Below are positions 55,901 to 64,000 of a stretch of DNA of 64,000 nucleotides, in pieces. Below the pieces are notes generated by a model. That model saw only the letters and a list, made by a program, of their open reading frames with translations. It was not told the DNA's origin and ran no database searches. The stretch's first letter is position 1, and each line of letters opens with the position of its first letter. Made by a program: the position numbers and the translations under genes. Source of the DNA: Hansschlegelia beijingensis (GTDB taxonomy: Bacteria > Pseudomonadota > Alphaproteobacteria > Rhizobiales > Methylopilaceae). Where the stretch lies: positions 1 through 64,000 of the forward strand of contig NZ_JACIDR010000001.1 in the NCBI RefSeq assembly GCF_014196425.1, in the 5' to 3' direction.

Positions 55901-56424
55901 GCTCCGTCGGGCCGCCGCGCGGCCTGGCCCAGCACCTGCGCGCGCGCCTCCGCCATCAACTCGGCCTGATCGCGGTCGTCGAGCTCCGCGAAGCCCGCCG
56001 GCACGTTCGCCTCGAACGGGAACTGGTGCAGCAGCCGGCCGCAGAAGGCGTGGATCGTGTAGATCTTGAGGCCGCCGGGGGTTTCGAGCGCGCGCGCGAA
56101 CAGCTTGCGGGCGAGGGCGAGGCGGGCCGCGTCCGGCCGCTGGCCCTCGAGCGCGCCGATCTCCGCCGCAAGCGCGGCGTCGGAGGCGGTCGCCCAGCCG
56201 CGCAGTCGCTCGACCACGCGGTTCTGCATGTTGGCCGCCGCCGCCTTGGTGAAGGTCAGGCACAGGATGCGCGACGGCTCCGCGCCGGCGAGCAGCAGCC
56301 GGACGACACGCTGCACCAGCACGTAGGTCTTGCCGGAGCCGGCGTTGGCCGAGACCCAGGCGGACCTGCGCGGATCCGAGGCCGCGGCCTGCCGGGTCAG
56401 GGTTTCGGCGCTCGGACCGCTCAT
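52993..56424 (-). CDS. addA: Double-strand break repair helicase-nuclease AddA
   Basis: The 1143-residue subunit is a UvrD-type helicase with a C-terminal RecB-like nuclease domain and acts with AddB at broken DNA ends. Walker A is NAGSGKTYVL at about residues 27-36, LCLTFTKAAAANM is motif Ia, VDEAQDTSPAQWDIV is motif II, GDEKQSIFGFQGA is motif III, VMTVHGAKGLEA is motif V and YVAMTRAKDRL is motif VI. LVVDYKTDRDPP near the C-terminus holds the nuclease Asp and Lys. Its start overlaps addB by 4 bases. Confidence 0.95.
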   Translation of the reverse strand: MSGPSAETLTRQAAASDPRRSAWVSANAGSGKTYVLVQRVVRLLLAGAEPSRILCLTFTKAAAANMQNRVVERLRGWATASDAALAAEIGALEGQRPDAARLALARKLFARALETPGGLKIYTIHAFCGRLLHQFPFEANVPAGFAELDDRDQAELMAEARAQVLGQAARRPDGAVGRALGYLVARFGEQTIDDALSGAVAERDVIRKLFTGPGGVGDAAGAARELRSMFSLGPADTEATLEAAILGDGIAASEWPALAAELATGSKTDCDLAAAFSAAAAARDEAGRRAAYLCVFTTSTGGMRAQSRFVTAATRKARPTLAAALDAEMARLASLLPRLKAAVIVERTHALLTLADAAIEAYGRAKAARGLLDYDDLISRARALLSRTDAAWVLFKLDGGLDHILVDEAQDTSPAQWDIVQRLTEDFLAGASARPSHRTVFAVGDEKQSIFGFQGAEPAAFGATRRAYQAAHQTVEKAFEDVRLQESFRSTAAVLKGVDAVFARPAAHQGLSTDEAVGTVHFTTRLNAPGSVEAWPIVTAEKAVFAEEAWDAPFDRVNPQSAVVRLAQRIADEIARANREDGTPFGEILILVRQRKALFEAVLRALKARGVPVAGADRLIVGEHIAVMDLLALGDALVTPDDDLALACALKSPLFGLDDSDLLEVAPRRPGRLLEALRAGPPRARAAYEAYRAYEAEARGRTPFGFFSHLLSKAGARRAYRARLGHEVDDPLDAFLDLAAEFGRSHPPTLAGFLRWMRAAPAEIKRDLDVSSGEVRVMTVHGAKGLEAGLVILADTCGGASAGRGSPIIMLPRPHAGQDAPEIPVWAGRKDDDPPALASARAVVAARAEAEHRRLLYVAMTRAKDRLIVCGHETPRKRPEGAWYDLVCDGLAAAPDVERIETEDGAVLLRLKSGEAAEAPAAPLPERPRSEPPPAWLAEPASFEAAPGPPLSPSALVAEDGEAPAFVPGPGAEAARLRGVLLHRLLKALPEVPEQRRGDAAVRIVETAAGVLGEEARAEIVRAALAVLADERFAEVFAPGGRGEVPVVGRLADGRAVSGRIDRLSVSEERVLVVDYKTDRDPPPAGEPPPGPYAAQLGAYAELLRQIWPDRPVRAAILWTAAPRLDLLPEPGPAAAQLSLSLG

Positions 56425-59400
56425 TCGCCGTCGCCCTCCGAGGCGCCGCCGGTCGCGGACCATTCCTTGACGCGGGCGAGGTGGCCGTAAGGCCCTTCCG
56501 GCCGGGCGAGGAACTTGGGATGCGACAGCGAGCGATAGGGCTCGTCCGGGTTCTCGAAGCGGTCCACCACCTGGCGGAAGCGGTCGAGCGCCTTGGCGGC
56601 GATCTCCTCGGGCGCTTCGGTCTCGCCGCGGATCTCCACCAACTCGCCGGCGGGGTCGCGGCCGATCAGCTTCACGAAGGCGAGCTCGCTCACCGTCGCG
56701 CCCTTGGCCGCGGCGTCCGCGAAGCCCCCTTCCTGAAGGATGGCGCCTTCCAGCGGCAGCTGCGGCGCGAAGCCCGCGAGAGCCTGCTTGAGGCCCGGGA
56801 CCGCGCCTGTCTTGTAGTCGAGGAAGGCGAATGTGCCGTCCTTCAGCGCGTCGATGTGGTCCGCCCGGGCGCTCAGGCTGAAGCTCCGGCCGGCGGCGGT
56901 CTCGAAACGGATCTCGCCGCGTTTCTCGACGTGGGACGTCTCGACCCTCTCGGCGCGGCCGCGGTGGAAGGCGAGCGTCCAGTCGGCGATCCGCTCGAAG
57001 CGCGGCCACCACAGCGTTCTGGCGTCCTCGCGCTCGAGCAGCGCCCCGAAGGCCTCGCGCCCGAAATCCAGCAGCCGCTCCCGGGCGTCGGCCGCGTCGA
57101 GCGCGAAGCCCGCCTTGGCGAAGCGCTCCAGCGCGCCGTGGATCGCGTTGCCGAGATCGGCCGCGTTGGGCTCCGGCCCGACGGCGCCGAGCTCCTCGAG
57201 ATCGAGGATGTGGCGGGCATAGATCGCGTAGGGATCGCGCAGCCAGGTCTCCACCGAGGTGACGCTCATGCGGCTCGGCCTGAGCTCGAGCGGCGGCCGC
57301 GGCTCGGGCGGCCGCGGCGCGGGCTCGCGCTCCGCGTGGCCGAGTTGTTCCGCGAGCGTGACCAGCTGGCGCCCGCGTTCGAGGGCCGCCTGATGGGCCG
57401 GGCCGGCCGCCACCGCGGCGATGCGCTGCAGCCACCGTGACGGGATGGTCGGGGCGCCGCCGACCTTGGCGGCGCGGGTGAGAACGACCTCCGCCGCGCC
57501 GAGCCCCTGGGAGAAGTCGTGAGCCGAAAGGCCGATGCGGCGCTCCGGCGGCGCCAGGCCGAGGAGCGCGCGCAACGGCCGGTTGATCCACGGGTCGGCC
57601 TGCGGGACGGGCGGCCACACGCCCTCGTTGAGGCCGCCCAGCACGACCCGGTCGAACCGCAGCAGGCGGGCCTCCAGCGGGCCCAGGATACGCAGGCGCG
57701 GATGACGGTCGCGGGGAGGGCGCACGACGCGGCCCGCCATCAGCGCGTCGAGCACGCCCGGAAACGCGCCCGGCGCGAGCGGGTCGGCCTCGCCGGCGGC
57801 GTCTGAAAGCTCCTCCAGGAAAGCCGAAGCGGCGGCGTGATCGTCGCTTTCCGCCCCCTCGGACAGCGCCGCGTAGGCCCAGGCGAGCGCATCCACGAGT
57901 GCGCCGAACGCCACGGCGCGCTCCGCGGCCAGCGCCGCGAGCGGCCCGAGCGCGGCCTCCAGCCTGTCCGCCAGCGCGGCGGCCTCGGCCCGATCCGCAG
58001 CGCCGAAGCGCTTCGGGATTGCGCTGCGGGGGTTGGAATGTCCCTCGACGCCGGCCCGCAGCCCTGCGAAGCCCGCGCCCGGCAGCGGCGCCCGCAGGAC
58101 GCAGGCGTCCAGGAAGTCGAGCGCGCGCGGCGAAAGGCCGGCGGCGGAAGCGAGCCGCGAGGCGGGCGCGCGCAGCAGCGTCAGGATCGCCTCCGGCCGG
58201 AGGTCGAGCGCGGTCTCGGCCGCGAGCCGGAGCAGCGCGCCAGCGGGCGTGCAGGCGAGCGCCGCGCCGGCGCTGTCGTCGATCGTGACGCCCCAACGCT
58301 CGAGTTCGCCCGCCACCCGCGCGGCGAGGTCGCGGTCGGGCGTCACCAGCGCGGCGGTCTTGCCCGCGGTCGCCAGCGCCTCGCGTAGCGCGACGGCGAT
58401 CGCGGTCGCCTCGCCGCGCAGATGCGGCGCCTCGACGATCGTGACGCCCGCAAGCGCGCCTTCGATCTCCGCCGCGGACCTGCCGCTGTTCGCCCACATG
58501 TCGGTGGTCTCGGCCGGCCGCAGGGCGTCGGCGACCAGCCGGGCGCGCGCGCCGAGCGCGGGAGGCGGCGCGCCGAGCGTCCGCACCGCGCGCCGGGCGA
58601 GGCCGAGCGCCTCGACGAGCCGCGCGAGGCCTCGCTGGGGGTGTCCGTAGAGGCCCGGCCCATCGCCGGAGAGCAGGGTGGCCCAGCCGGCCTCGTCGAG
58701 GCCGTCGGTGTCGAGGCCGGGCAGCACGACCGCCCCCAGCGGGTGGCGGGCGATCGACGCGATCAGCCGACGGGTCGCGGGCGCGGTGCCGGTCGAGCCG
58801 GCGGCGATCACAGGGGCCGCGCCGTCGGCGACGCGCCGCGCGGCGGCGTCGAGCTGCAGCCGTCGCCTGCGGCTCGGGTCGAGCCGCCCGCGCTCCTCGA
58901 CATGTCCGGGCCACGCCGCGAGCGCCACCTGGAGGAAGGACTGGGTGATGGCCCAGTAACGGTCATGCTCGCCGGGCACCAGTTGCGACAGGCCGGCAAG
59001 GTCGATCTCCTCGGTCTCGACGGCGTCGATCAACGTCTCGAGGTCGCCCGCGAGATGGATGGCGTCCGCGGCGGTCGCGGGGATCAGCGGGCCGTCGTCC
59101 GCCGCGAGCGACAGGACCGACCGGTCGAGCGCGTCCGCGAAGCGCAGCACCAGCTTCGCCAGCACGAGCCGCCGCTCGAGCGGCGCGGCGGCGGGCGGAA
59201 GCTCCGCCTCCTGGGCGTCGAGCGGCTCTGCGAGGCTGAGATCCTCGTCGACGTCGCCCAGCGGCGCGATCCGCGGCAGCAGGGTGGCGCGCCCGTCGAG
59301 TTCGGCCAGGAAGGCGTCGCGCAGCGCGCGGGCGGAGCGGCGGCTCGGCAGGAAGATGGTCGCGCCCGCGAGCGCGATCGGATCGTCGCGCGGCGCGAAG

Positions 59401-59501
59401 CCCGGAATCAGCTCGCCGTCCAGCAGCCCCCGCACGAGGGTCGGCAGGAACGGCGCGCCGGCCGGGATCGTCAGGACGTTCGGATCGCGCGAATCGGCCA
59501 T
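56421..59501 (-). CDS. addB: Double-strand break repair protein AddB
   Basis: The protein (1026 residues from the start used) is the AddA partner. An inactivated helicase-like body leads to a PD-(D/E)xK nuclease domain with FAFLDYKTGAVPG near residue 900. Only two cysteines occur in the whole chain and none in the nuclease domain, so the iron-sulfur staple of Bacillus AddB cannot form; this is the alphaproteobacterial type. LGGLNEGVWPP is an AddB/RecC-like motif. An ATG 30 bases further upstream (59531) is possible. Confidence 0.92.
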   Translation of the reverse strand: MADSRDPNVLTIPAGAPFLPTLVRGLLDGELIPGFAPRDDPIALAGATIFLPSRRSARALRDAFLAELDGRATLLPRIAPLGDVDEDLSLAEPLDAQEAELPPAAAPLERRLVLAKLVLRFADALDRSVLSLAADDGPLIPATAADAIHLAGDLETLIDAVETEEIDLAGLSQLVPGEHDRYWAITQSFLQVALAAWPGHVEERGRLDPSRRRRLQLDAAARRVADGAAPVIAAGSTGTAPATRRLIASIARHPLGAVVLPGLDTDGLDEAGWATLLSGDGPGLYGHPQRGLARLVEALGLARRAVRTLGAPPPALGARARLVADALRPAETTDMWANSGRSAAEIEGALAGVTIVEAPHLRGEATAIAVALREALATAGKTAALVTPDRDLAARVAGELERWGVTIDDSAGAALACTPAGALLRLAAETALDLRPEAILTLLRAPASRLASAAGLSPRALDFLDACVLRAPLPGAGFAGLRAGVEGHSNPRSAIPKRFGAADRAEAAALADRLEAALGPLAALAAERAVAFGALVDALAWAYAALSEGAESDDHAAASAFLEELSDAAGEADPLAPGAFPGVLDALMAGRVVRPPRDRHPRLRILGPLEARLLRFDRVVLGGLNEGVWPPVPQADPWINRPLRALLGLAPPERRIGLSAHDFSQGLGAAEVVLTRAAKVGGAPTIPSRWLQRIAAVAAGPAHQAALERGRQLVTLAEQLGHAEREPAPRPPEPRPPLELRPSRMSVTSVETWLRDPYAIYARHILDLEELGAVGPEPNAADLGNAIHGALERFAKAGFALDAADARERLLDFGREAFGALLEREDARTLWWPRFERIADWTLAFHRGRAERVETSHVEKRGEIRFETAAGRSFSLSARADHIDALKDGTFAFLDYKTGAVPGLKQALAGFAPQLPLEGAILQEGGFADAAAKGATVSELAFVKLIGRDPAGELVEIRGETEAPEEIAAKALDRFRQVVDRFENPDEPYRSLSHPKFLARPEGPYGHLARVKEWSATGGASEGDGE

Positions 59502-59545
59502 CCGCGCAGGATAGCGCGCGGCGGCCGCCACGGGTCAGCGGAAGG

Positions 59546-60265
59546 TCAGGCGGCCGACAGCGTGAACGCCTGCTCGGCCTCGCCGATCGCCTCGGGCGTC
59601 CCGACGTGCAGCCACAGCCCGTCAAGCCGCAGACCGAACAGGCGGTCCTTCGCGATCGCGGAGTCCCATAGCCGGTTCAGCGAGAACGGGCCGTCGGGCG
59701 CGTCCGCGAAGGCCGCGCGGGGCATCACGGCGGCGCCCGCATAGACGAAGGGCGCGACCTGCCGCTCCGGCCGCCGCCTGAGCTTGCCGTCGGGCGTAAA
59801 GCTGAAATCGCCCGGGCCGTCGAAGCCGACGCTGCCGGTGAGGGCGGCGACCAGCAGCAGCGCGTCCATGCGCGCCGGGTCCCAGTGCGCCATCAGGCGC
59901 TTCAGGTTCGAACTCGCGCCGTCGATCCAGAAAGTGTCGGCGTTGAGGATCAGGAACGCCTCGCCGTTCAGCAGCGGCAGCGCCTTCGCGACCCCGCCGC
60001 CGGAATCGAGCAGCCCGGACCGCTCGTCCGAGATCGCGACGTGCGGCGTGCGGCGGCCGGTCAGATGGGCCTCCACCTGATCGGCGTGATGATGGACGTT
60101 GACCACCGCCCGCTGCACGCCGGCGCGCGCCAGGCCGTCGAGCGCATGATCGAGCAGCGTCCGGCCGCCGACCCGGACGAGCGGCTTCGGCAGCGTGTCG
60201 GTGATCGGGCGCATCCGCGTCCCGAGCCCGGCGGCGAGAACCATCGCGTCGGTCACGGGCGTCAC
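59546..60265 (-). CDS. murU: N-acetylmuramate alpha-1-phosphate uridylyltransferase (MurU-like)
   Basis: The 239-residue nucleotidyltransferase has the signature AMVLAAGLGTRMRPITDTLPKPLV split over residues 7-30, LLDSGGGVAKAL, and the metal-binding NADTFW. In Pseudomonas MurU makes UDP-MurNAc from MurNAc-1-phosphate, a peptidoglycan recycling route that bypasses de novo synthesis. Its start overlaps the tsaE-amgK fusion by 4 bases; the AmgK half would supply its substrate, which supports the assignment over a generic sugar nucleotidyltransferase. Confidence 0.88.
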   Translation of the reverse strand: MTPVTDAMVLAAGLGTRMRPITDTLPKPLVRVGGRTLLDHALDGLARAGVQRAVVNVHHHADQVEAHLTGRRTPHVAISDERSGLLDSGGGVAKALPLLNGEAFLILNADTFWIDGASSNLKRLMAHWDPARMDALLLVAALTGSVGFDGPGDFSFTPDGKLRRRPERQVAPFVYAGAAVMPRAAFADAPDGPFSLNRLWDSAIAKDRLFGLRLDGLWLHVGTPEAIGEAEQAFTLSAA

Positions 60266-61824
60266 GCCGCGTCCTCCGTCACCCCCAGATGGGCGTGATA
60301 CCAGGCCGCGAGCTCGGCCAGGTCCGGATGGGCGAGGTTCGTGGCCAGCGCCCGCCGCACGCGGGGAATGTTCTTCAGGTAGCCGGGCTTGCCGTCGCGC
60401 TTCGCGAGCCGGACGAAGATGCCGAGGATTTTGGTCGCGCGCTGCGCGCCCATCGTGGCGTAGGCGCGGGCGAACTGACGCGGCTCGAAGGCGGGGTCGG
60501 CCGCGCGCCGCCCTGCGAGATAGCGCGCCGCGAGCGTCATCTCGAGCTGCTCGGGCATGTCGACGCGCGCGTCCTGCAGCAGCGAGACGACGTCATAGGC
60601 CGGCGGGCCCAGCACCATGTCCTGGAAGTCCAGCAGGCCGAGGCGCTTCAGCCCCTCGCGGTCCGGCCGCCAGGTCAGGTTCGGCGAGTGATAGTCGCGC
60701 AGCGTCCAGGTCAGCGGCTCGGAGAGCACCGGCTGCAGCGCGGCCGCCCAGAGCTCGCGGAACGCCTGGCGCGCCTCGGGCTCCGGAGCGGATCCGGTGA
60801 CGTGCGGCAGGTACCACTCGTTCAGCAGGTCGCTCTCGGCCAGGAAGGCGGAGAGATCGTAGAAGGGCGGGCGGTAGAGCTCCTTGCCCACCGGCAGCTC
60901 CGTCGGAAGCGGCCGGCAGTGCAGGTCGGCCAGCAGGTCGACGGCGGTCTCGTATCGCCCCGGGATCGGCGAATCGAGCGCCACCACCGGCTCGACGCCC
61001 AGATCCTCGACCAGCAGGAAGCCGGTCCTGACGTCGGAGGCGTAGATCTCGGGCGCGGCGTAGCCGAGCGCCCTCAGCCCGTTCGCGACCGCCACGAAGG
61101 GCCTGACGTCGGTGGCGAGCTTGGCGAGCTGCGCATAGGTCTTGCCGTCGCGCACGATCGGCCCCGGGGAACGCGGCGGGGAGTCCATCAGGATCGCGGT
61201 GCGGCCGTCGAGCGTCAGCCGCTCATAGAGCCGGCTGGAGGCGTCGCCCTGGATGTGGTCATGCGCGGCGGCGGCCCAGCCGGCGCCTTCGAGGAACTTC
61301 TGACCGTCGCGGAGCCGGGCCAGCCGGGGGGCGAAGCCGCCGCGGCCGGTGAGGCGGGCGCGGCGCGCCGCCGGATCGGGGCCGAGGTCCAGCTCGAGGT
61401 CGAGCCGGTCCGGCGGCAGCTCGGCGCCGAGCCGGTCCGGCCATTCGACCAGCACGATCGCGTCTTCGCCGGCCTCCTCCCAGCCGAGTTCGTCGAGCTC
61501 TTCAGGGCCGGACAGACGGTAGAGATCGGCGTGGACGATCACGCCGCGCGGCAGGTCGTAGGTCTGGAGCAGGGTGAAGGTCGGGCTCGGGGCCTCGAGC
61601 TCCGGGTCGCCGGCGCGGGCCCGCACCAGCGCCCGCGCGAAGGTGGTCTTGCCGGCCCCGAGTTCGCCCGAGAGCGTCATGAGGTCGCCGGGCTTCAGCG
61701 CGCGGGCGACGACCGCGGCGAGCGCCGCGGTGGCGGCCTCGTCCGGGAGCGCCACGTCCCAGCGCGCCTCGTTCATGGTTTCGGGCTGCAGCGCCGTCCT
61801 GGTGCGCGCGGCGGGACCTCTCAT
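60262..61824 (-). CDS. TsaE - AmgK fusion: tRNA t6A ATPase and amino-sugar kinase
   Basis: The 520-residue product joins two enzymes. The N-terminal part (about 17-165) is TsaE, the ATPase needed for the t6A37 modification of tRNA, with Walker A SGELGAGKTTFARAL and a DLYRL motif. The C-terminal part (about 180-510) is an aminoglycoside-phosphotransferase-fold kinase like AmgK, with LRDYHSPNL (catalytic) and LLDFQDMVLGPPAYD (metal-binding), which makes MurNAc-1-phosphate for MurU. This fusion is common in alphaproteobacteria. ATG at 61824 overlaps the divL stop; ATG at 61776 would begin right at the TsaE fold and is a possible alternative. Confidence 0.9.
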   Translation of the reverse strand: MRGPAARTRTALQPETMNEARWDVALPDEAATAALAAVVARALKPGDLMTLSGELGAGKTTFARALVRARAGDPELEAPSPTFTLLQTYDLPRGVIVHADLYRLSGPEELDELGWEEAGEDAIVLVEWPDRLGAELPPDRLDLELDLGPDPAARRARLTGRGGFAPRLARLRDGQKFLEGAGWAAAAHDHIQGDASSRLYERLTLDGRTAILMDSPPRSPGPIVRDGKTYAQLAKLATDVRPFVAVANGLRALGYAAPEIYASDVRTGFLLVEDLGVEPVVALDSPIPGRYETAVDLLADLHCRPLPTELPVGKELYRPPFYDLSAFLAESDLLNEWYLPHVTGSAPEPEARQAFRELWAAALQPVLSEPLTWTLRDYHSPNLTWRPDREGLKRLGLLDFQDMVLGPPAYDVVSLLQDARVDMPEQLEMTLAARYLAGRRAADPAFEPRQFARAYATMGAQRATKILGIFVRLAKRDGKPGYLKNIPRVRRALATNLAHPDLAELAAWYHAHLGVTEDAA

Positions 61825-64000
61825 TCGGCGGCCTCGGAGTTGATGGCGCGGAGCGGGAAGCGGCAGGTCACCACCGTGCCCTCTCCGATCCTGGAGTCCA
61901 GCGCGACCGAGCCGCCATGCAGCTCGACGAAGGAGCGGACGATCGACAGGCCGAGCCCGACGCCGCGATGCGCGGCCCCTGCGGTGCGGCTTTCGAACCG
62001 GTCGAACACCTTGTCGGCGAGCTCCGGCGAGATGCCGCTGCCCCTGTCCGCGACCCTGAAGATCATGGCGTCCTGCGTACGCTCCGCGCTCACCCTGACG
62101 GCATGGCCGGGCTTTGAGAAGCCAATAGCGTTCGCCAGCAGGTTGAACAGGATCTGGCGCACGCGCTTGCCGTCTGCCACGAAGGTCCCGACGCTCGGCG
62201 GCGCGTCGATCTCGAGCCCGAGACCGGCTTCGGCGAGGCGGTCCCGCACGCCCTCCACCGCGCCGTCGATCGCGTCGCGCGCGTTCACCGGCCCGAGCTC
62301 GAGCTCCATCGCCCCGGCGTCGATCGTGGTGAGGTCGAGAATGTCGTTGATGATGGCGAGCAGCGCCGACGAGGACGACAGGATGTGATCGACATATTCC
62401 CGCTGCTTGGGGCTGAGCGCGCCGAGCCGCGGGTCCCCGAGCAACTGGCCGAAGCCGATGATGTTGGTGAGCGGCGACCGCAGCTCGTAGGAGACGTGGC
62501 TGGTGAAGTCGGCCTTCAGGCGGGCGGCGGCCTCGACCGCCTCCGCGCGGTCGCGCAGCGCGCGTTCCACGTTCACCCGCGCTGTGACGTCCGTGAACGT
62601 CGCGAGCGTGCCGCCGTCCGGCAGCGGGAGCGTCACGACGTCGATCACCGCGCCCTCCGCGCGGTCGATGCGCGCCGTCAGCGGCTGGCGCTCGTCCGGC
62701 ATCGCGGTCATGGCCATCTTGAGCCGGCGCCAGAGCTCGGCGTCGGCGTGGCGGGCGCCGCACGCGGTCAGGATCTGGTCGGCGTGCGGGCGCTCGGCGA
62801 GTTCTTCCTCGGAGAGGTCCCAGAGCGCCTGGAAGGCCGGGTTGTGCAGGCGCAGCCGGCCGTCCGAGCCGAACACCGCGACCGCCTCCTGCAGATGGTC
62901 GATGGTTTCGCGCTGCACCTTGGAGAGCGCGTTGAACCGGCTCTCGAGCGCCAGCCGCTCGGTGACGTCGTCGAACAGATAGGTGACGCCGCCGCGCGGA
63001 TTGGGGGCCGCGACCACGCGCAAGGTGCGGCCGTCCGGAAGATGCCACCAGTGCTCGCGCGCTTCGATCGCCCGGTAGGCCTCGTGCAATTGGGCCTTCC
63101 AGGTCCGGAAGTCCGCCTGCTCGGGCAGCTTCCGGTCCGCCCGCAGGCGATCGAGGATCACGGCGTCGCTGGGCGAGGTCTCCAGGAAGGCGGGGTCCAG
63201 CGACCACAGCTGGCGGTAGGCCTGGTTGTGGAAGACGAGCGCGCCGTCGGGCCCGAAGATGGCGACCGCCGTGGTGAGTTCGTCGAGCGTGCGGCGATGG
63301 GCGTCCATCTGGCGCGACAGGTCGGCGCGCACGTCCTCGAGCTCGGAAACGTCGGTCGCGATCGCGGCGGAGCCGAACGCCGCCGGGGCCTCGACCACGT
63401 CGAAGATGCGCCGGGCGCCGGCGAACACCGCAGGCGCCCGCTTGCGGAACACCTGCCCGGCGTCGTTCGCGCGCCGCGCCGCCGCCCGCTCGTTCTGATC
63501 GAGGAACTCGGCGCCGCGCTCGACCGCGGCGCGGCCGTCCAGCGCTTCGACCGCCTTGCCATAGGCTTCGTTGGCGTAGATCAGCCGCCCACTCTCGTCG
63601 CGCAGCCACACGGGGTGGATCAGCGCCTCGGCGAGCGCCGTGAACCGCCCGAGCGCGGCGTGCAGTTCGGCGTTCCTGGCGTCGGTCTCGGCGCGCGCCA
63701 GCCGTTCGCCGGTGACGTCGCGCAGCCGCAGCATCACGGCGGATCCGATGGCGCGGCCGTCGGCCTCGATATGCGCGCCGCGCGCGGTGCGCAGCATCAG
63801 GCGGAGCGGCTCTCCGCGTCGGCGCAGCGCCTCGACGGCGCCGTCGATCATTCGCGCGGAGGACGCGTCGAGCCAGGTTCCGAAGGCCAGCAGGCGGGTT
63901 CCGGCGGGGGCCCCGGGCAGCCGCGAGGCGTCGCCGACGATCTCGGGATCGCGTGCGCCCGCCCGCCAGATCACGATGGCCTGGACGTCCGCGGCGGCGA
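61821..64000 (-). CDS. divL: DivL-like PAS sensor kinase with Tyr at the phospho-acceptor position (5' end outside window)
   Basis: The frame stays open to the window edge, so the N-terminus is missing; 726 residues are visible. PAS domains occupy most of the N-terminal two thirds (for example around IFGPDGALVFHNQAYR and VFGSDGRLRLHNPAFQ). The dimerisation motif reads SHVSYELRSPLTNIIGF: the residue just before ELR, where histidine kinases have His, is Tyr (codon 62487-62489). That is the hallmark of Caulobacter DivL, which controls CckA. The ATPase domain is complete: N box LFNLLANAIGFS, G1 DRGSGI and G2 GVGLGLSIV. It is followed by tsaE-amgK with a 4-base overlap. Confidence 0.87.
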   Translation of the reverse strand, partial: AAADVQAIVIWRAGARDPEIVGDASRLPGAPAGTRLLAFGTWLDASSARMIDGAVEALRRRGEPLRLMLRTARGAHIEADGRAIGSAVMLRLRDVTGERLARAETDARNAELHAALGRFTALAEALIHPVWLRDESGRLIYANEAYGKAVEALDGRAAVERGAEFLDQNERAAARRANDAGQVFRKRAPAVFAGARRIFDVVEAPAAFGSAAIATDVSELEDVRADLSRQMDAHRRTLDELTTAVAIFGPDGALVFHNQAYRQLWSLDPAFLETSPSDAVILDRLRADRKLPEQADFRTWKAQLHEAYRAIEAREHWWHLPDGRTLRVVAAPNPRGGVTYLFDDVTERLALESRFNALSKVQRETIDHLQEAVAVFGSDGRLRLHNPAFQALWDLSEEELAERPHADQILTACGARHADAELWRRLKMAMTAMPDERQPLTARIDRAEGAVIDVVTLPLPDGGTLATFTDVTARVNVERALRDRAEAVEAAARLKADFTSHVSYELRSPLTNIIGFGQLLGDPRLGALSPKQREYVDHILSSSSALLAIINDILDLTTIDAGAMELELGPVNARDAIDGAVEGVRDRLAEAGLGLEIDAPPSVGTFVADGKRVRQILFNLLANAIGFSKPGHAVRVSAERTQDAMIFRVADRGSGISPELADKVFDRFESRTAGAAHRGVGLGLSIVRSFVELHGGSVALDSRIGEGTVVTCRFPLRAINSEAAE

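Noticed and set aside
52993-58914. A single open frame of 1973 codons covering addA and most of addB
   Set aside because: The part upstream of 56424 is the wrong frame for addB and is Arg/Ala/Gly-rich; AddA starts at 56424 and AddB is read in the other frame with a 4-base overlap.

Overview
The window is high-GC DNA, densely packed with genes, and reads as a chromosomal segment of an alphaproteobacterium, most likely of the Hyphomicrobiales (Rhizobiales). The evidence is the conserved block TIGR02300-aroA-cmk-rpsA-sppA-ihfB-lapA / trpFBA-accD-folC / trxA-addAB-murU-tsaE:amgK-divL, an AccD without its zinc finger, a TsaE-AmgK fusion, a DivL-type kinase and a FixJ-like regulator. Trimethylamine monooxygenase and trimethylamine-N-oxide demethylase genes suggest a soil or plant-associated bacterium that uses methylated amines. 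I cannot name the genus.

Layout. (1) 1-4.5 kb: methylated-amine catabolism, with a truncated GcvT-family gene, tmm and tdm on the plus strand. A convergent 3-methyladenine glycosylase follows. (2) 5.3-10.2 kb, minus strand: a HlyD-RbbA-YhhJ-like ABC export system. (3) 10.6-17.4 kb: an acetyl-phosphate/polyhydroxyalkanoate module made of phaC, a MaoC-Pta fusion and ackA, with convergent phosphoketolase xfp. An FNR/FixK-type box (TTGA-N6-TCAA) lies upstream of each arm. (4) 17.6-29.2 kb: a conserved protein of unknown function, then narK-narG-narH-narJ-narI, a parvulin-type PPIase and a 67-residue membrane protein, forming a complete membrane-bound nitrate respiration operon. (5) 29.7-31.2 kb: a FixJ-like response regulator (no FixL in view) and an FNR-type regulator with an iron-sulfur cysteine motif. 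(6) 31.3-34.9 kb, minus strand: a SitABCD-type Mn/Fe importer. (7) 35.3-36.7 kb: an L,D-transpeptidase-fold lipoprotein and tRNA-Ala(GGC). (8) 36.9-64 kb: housekeeping genes (shikimate, nucleotide, ribosome, tryptophan, fatty acid, folate, DNA repair, peptidoglycan recycling, cell-cycle kinase). A sulfate importer (cysP-cysT-cysW, no cysA) and a sulfotransferase-like gene sit inside this otherwise familiar order.

How the parts fit. Regions 3-5 look like one low-oxygen unit. Nitrate serves as electron acceptor. Phosphoketolase makes acetyl-phosphate. AckA recovers ATP, or Pta moves the acetyl group to CoA. The hydratase domain and PhaC can draw carbon into PHA. The regulators encoded next door belong to the families that bind the boxes seen. 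Eighteen gene pairs overlap by exactly four bases (ATGA or GTGA), so translational coupling is the dominant operon style here. I found no insertion sequence, prophage, CRISPR array or rRNA gene. The most unusual items are the FNR-boxed acetyl-phosphate/PHA/phosphoketolase cluster with its unknown neighbour, the unknown small membrane protein ending the nar operon, and DivL with Tyr in place of the phospho-accepting His.
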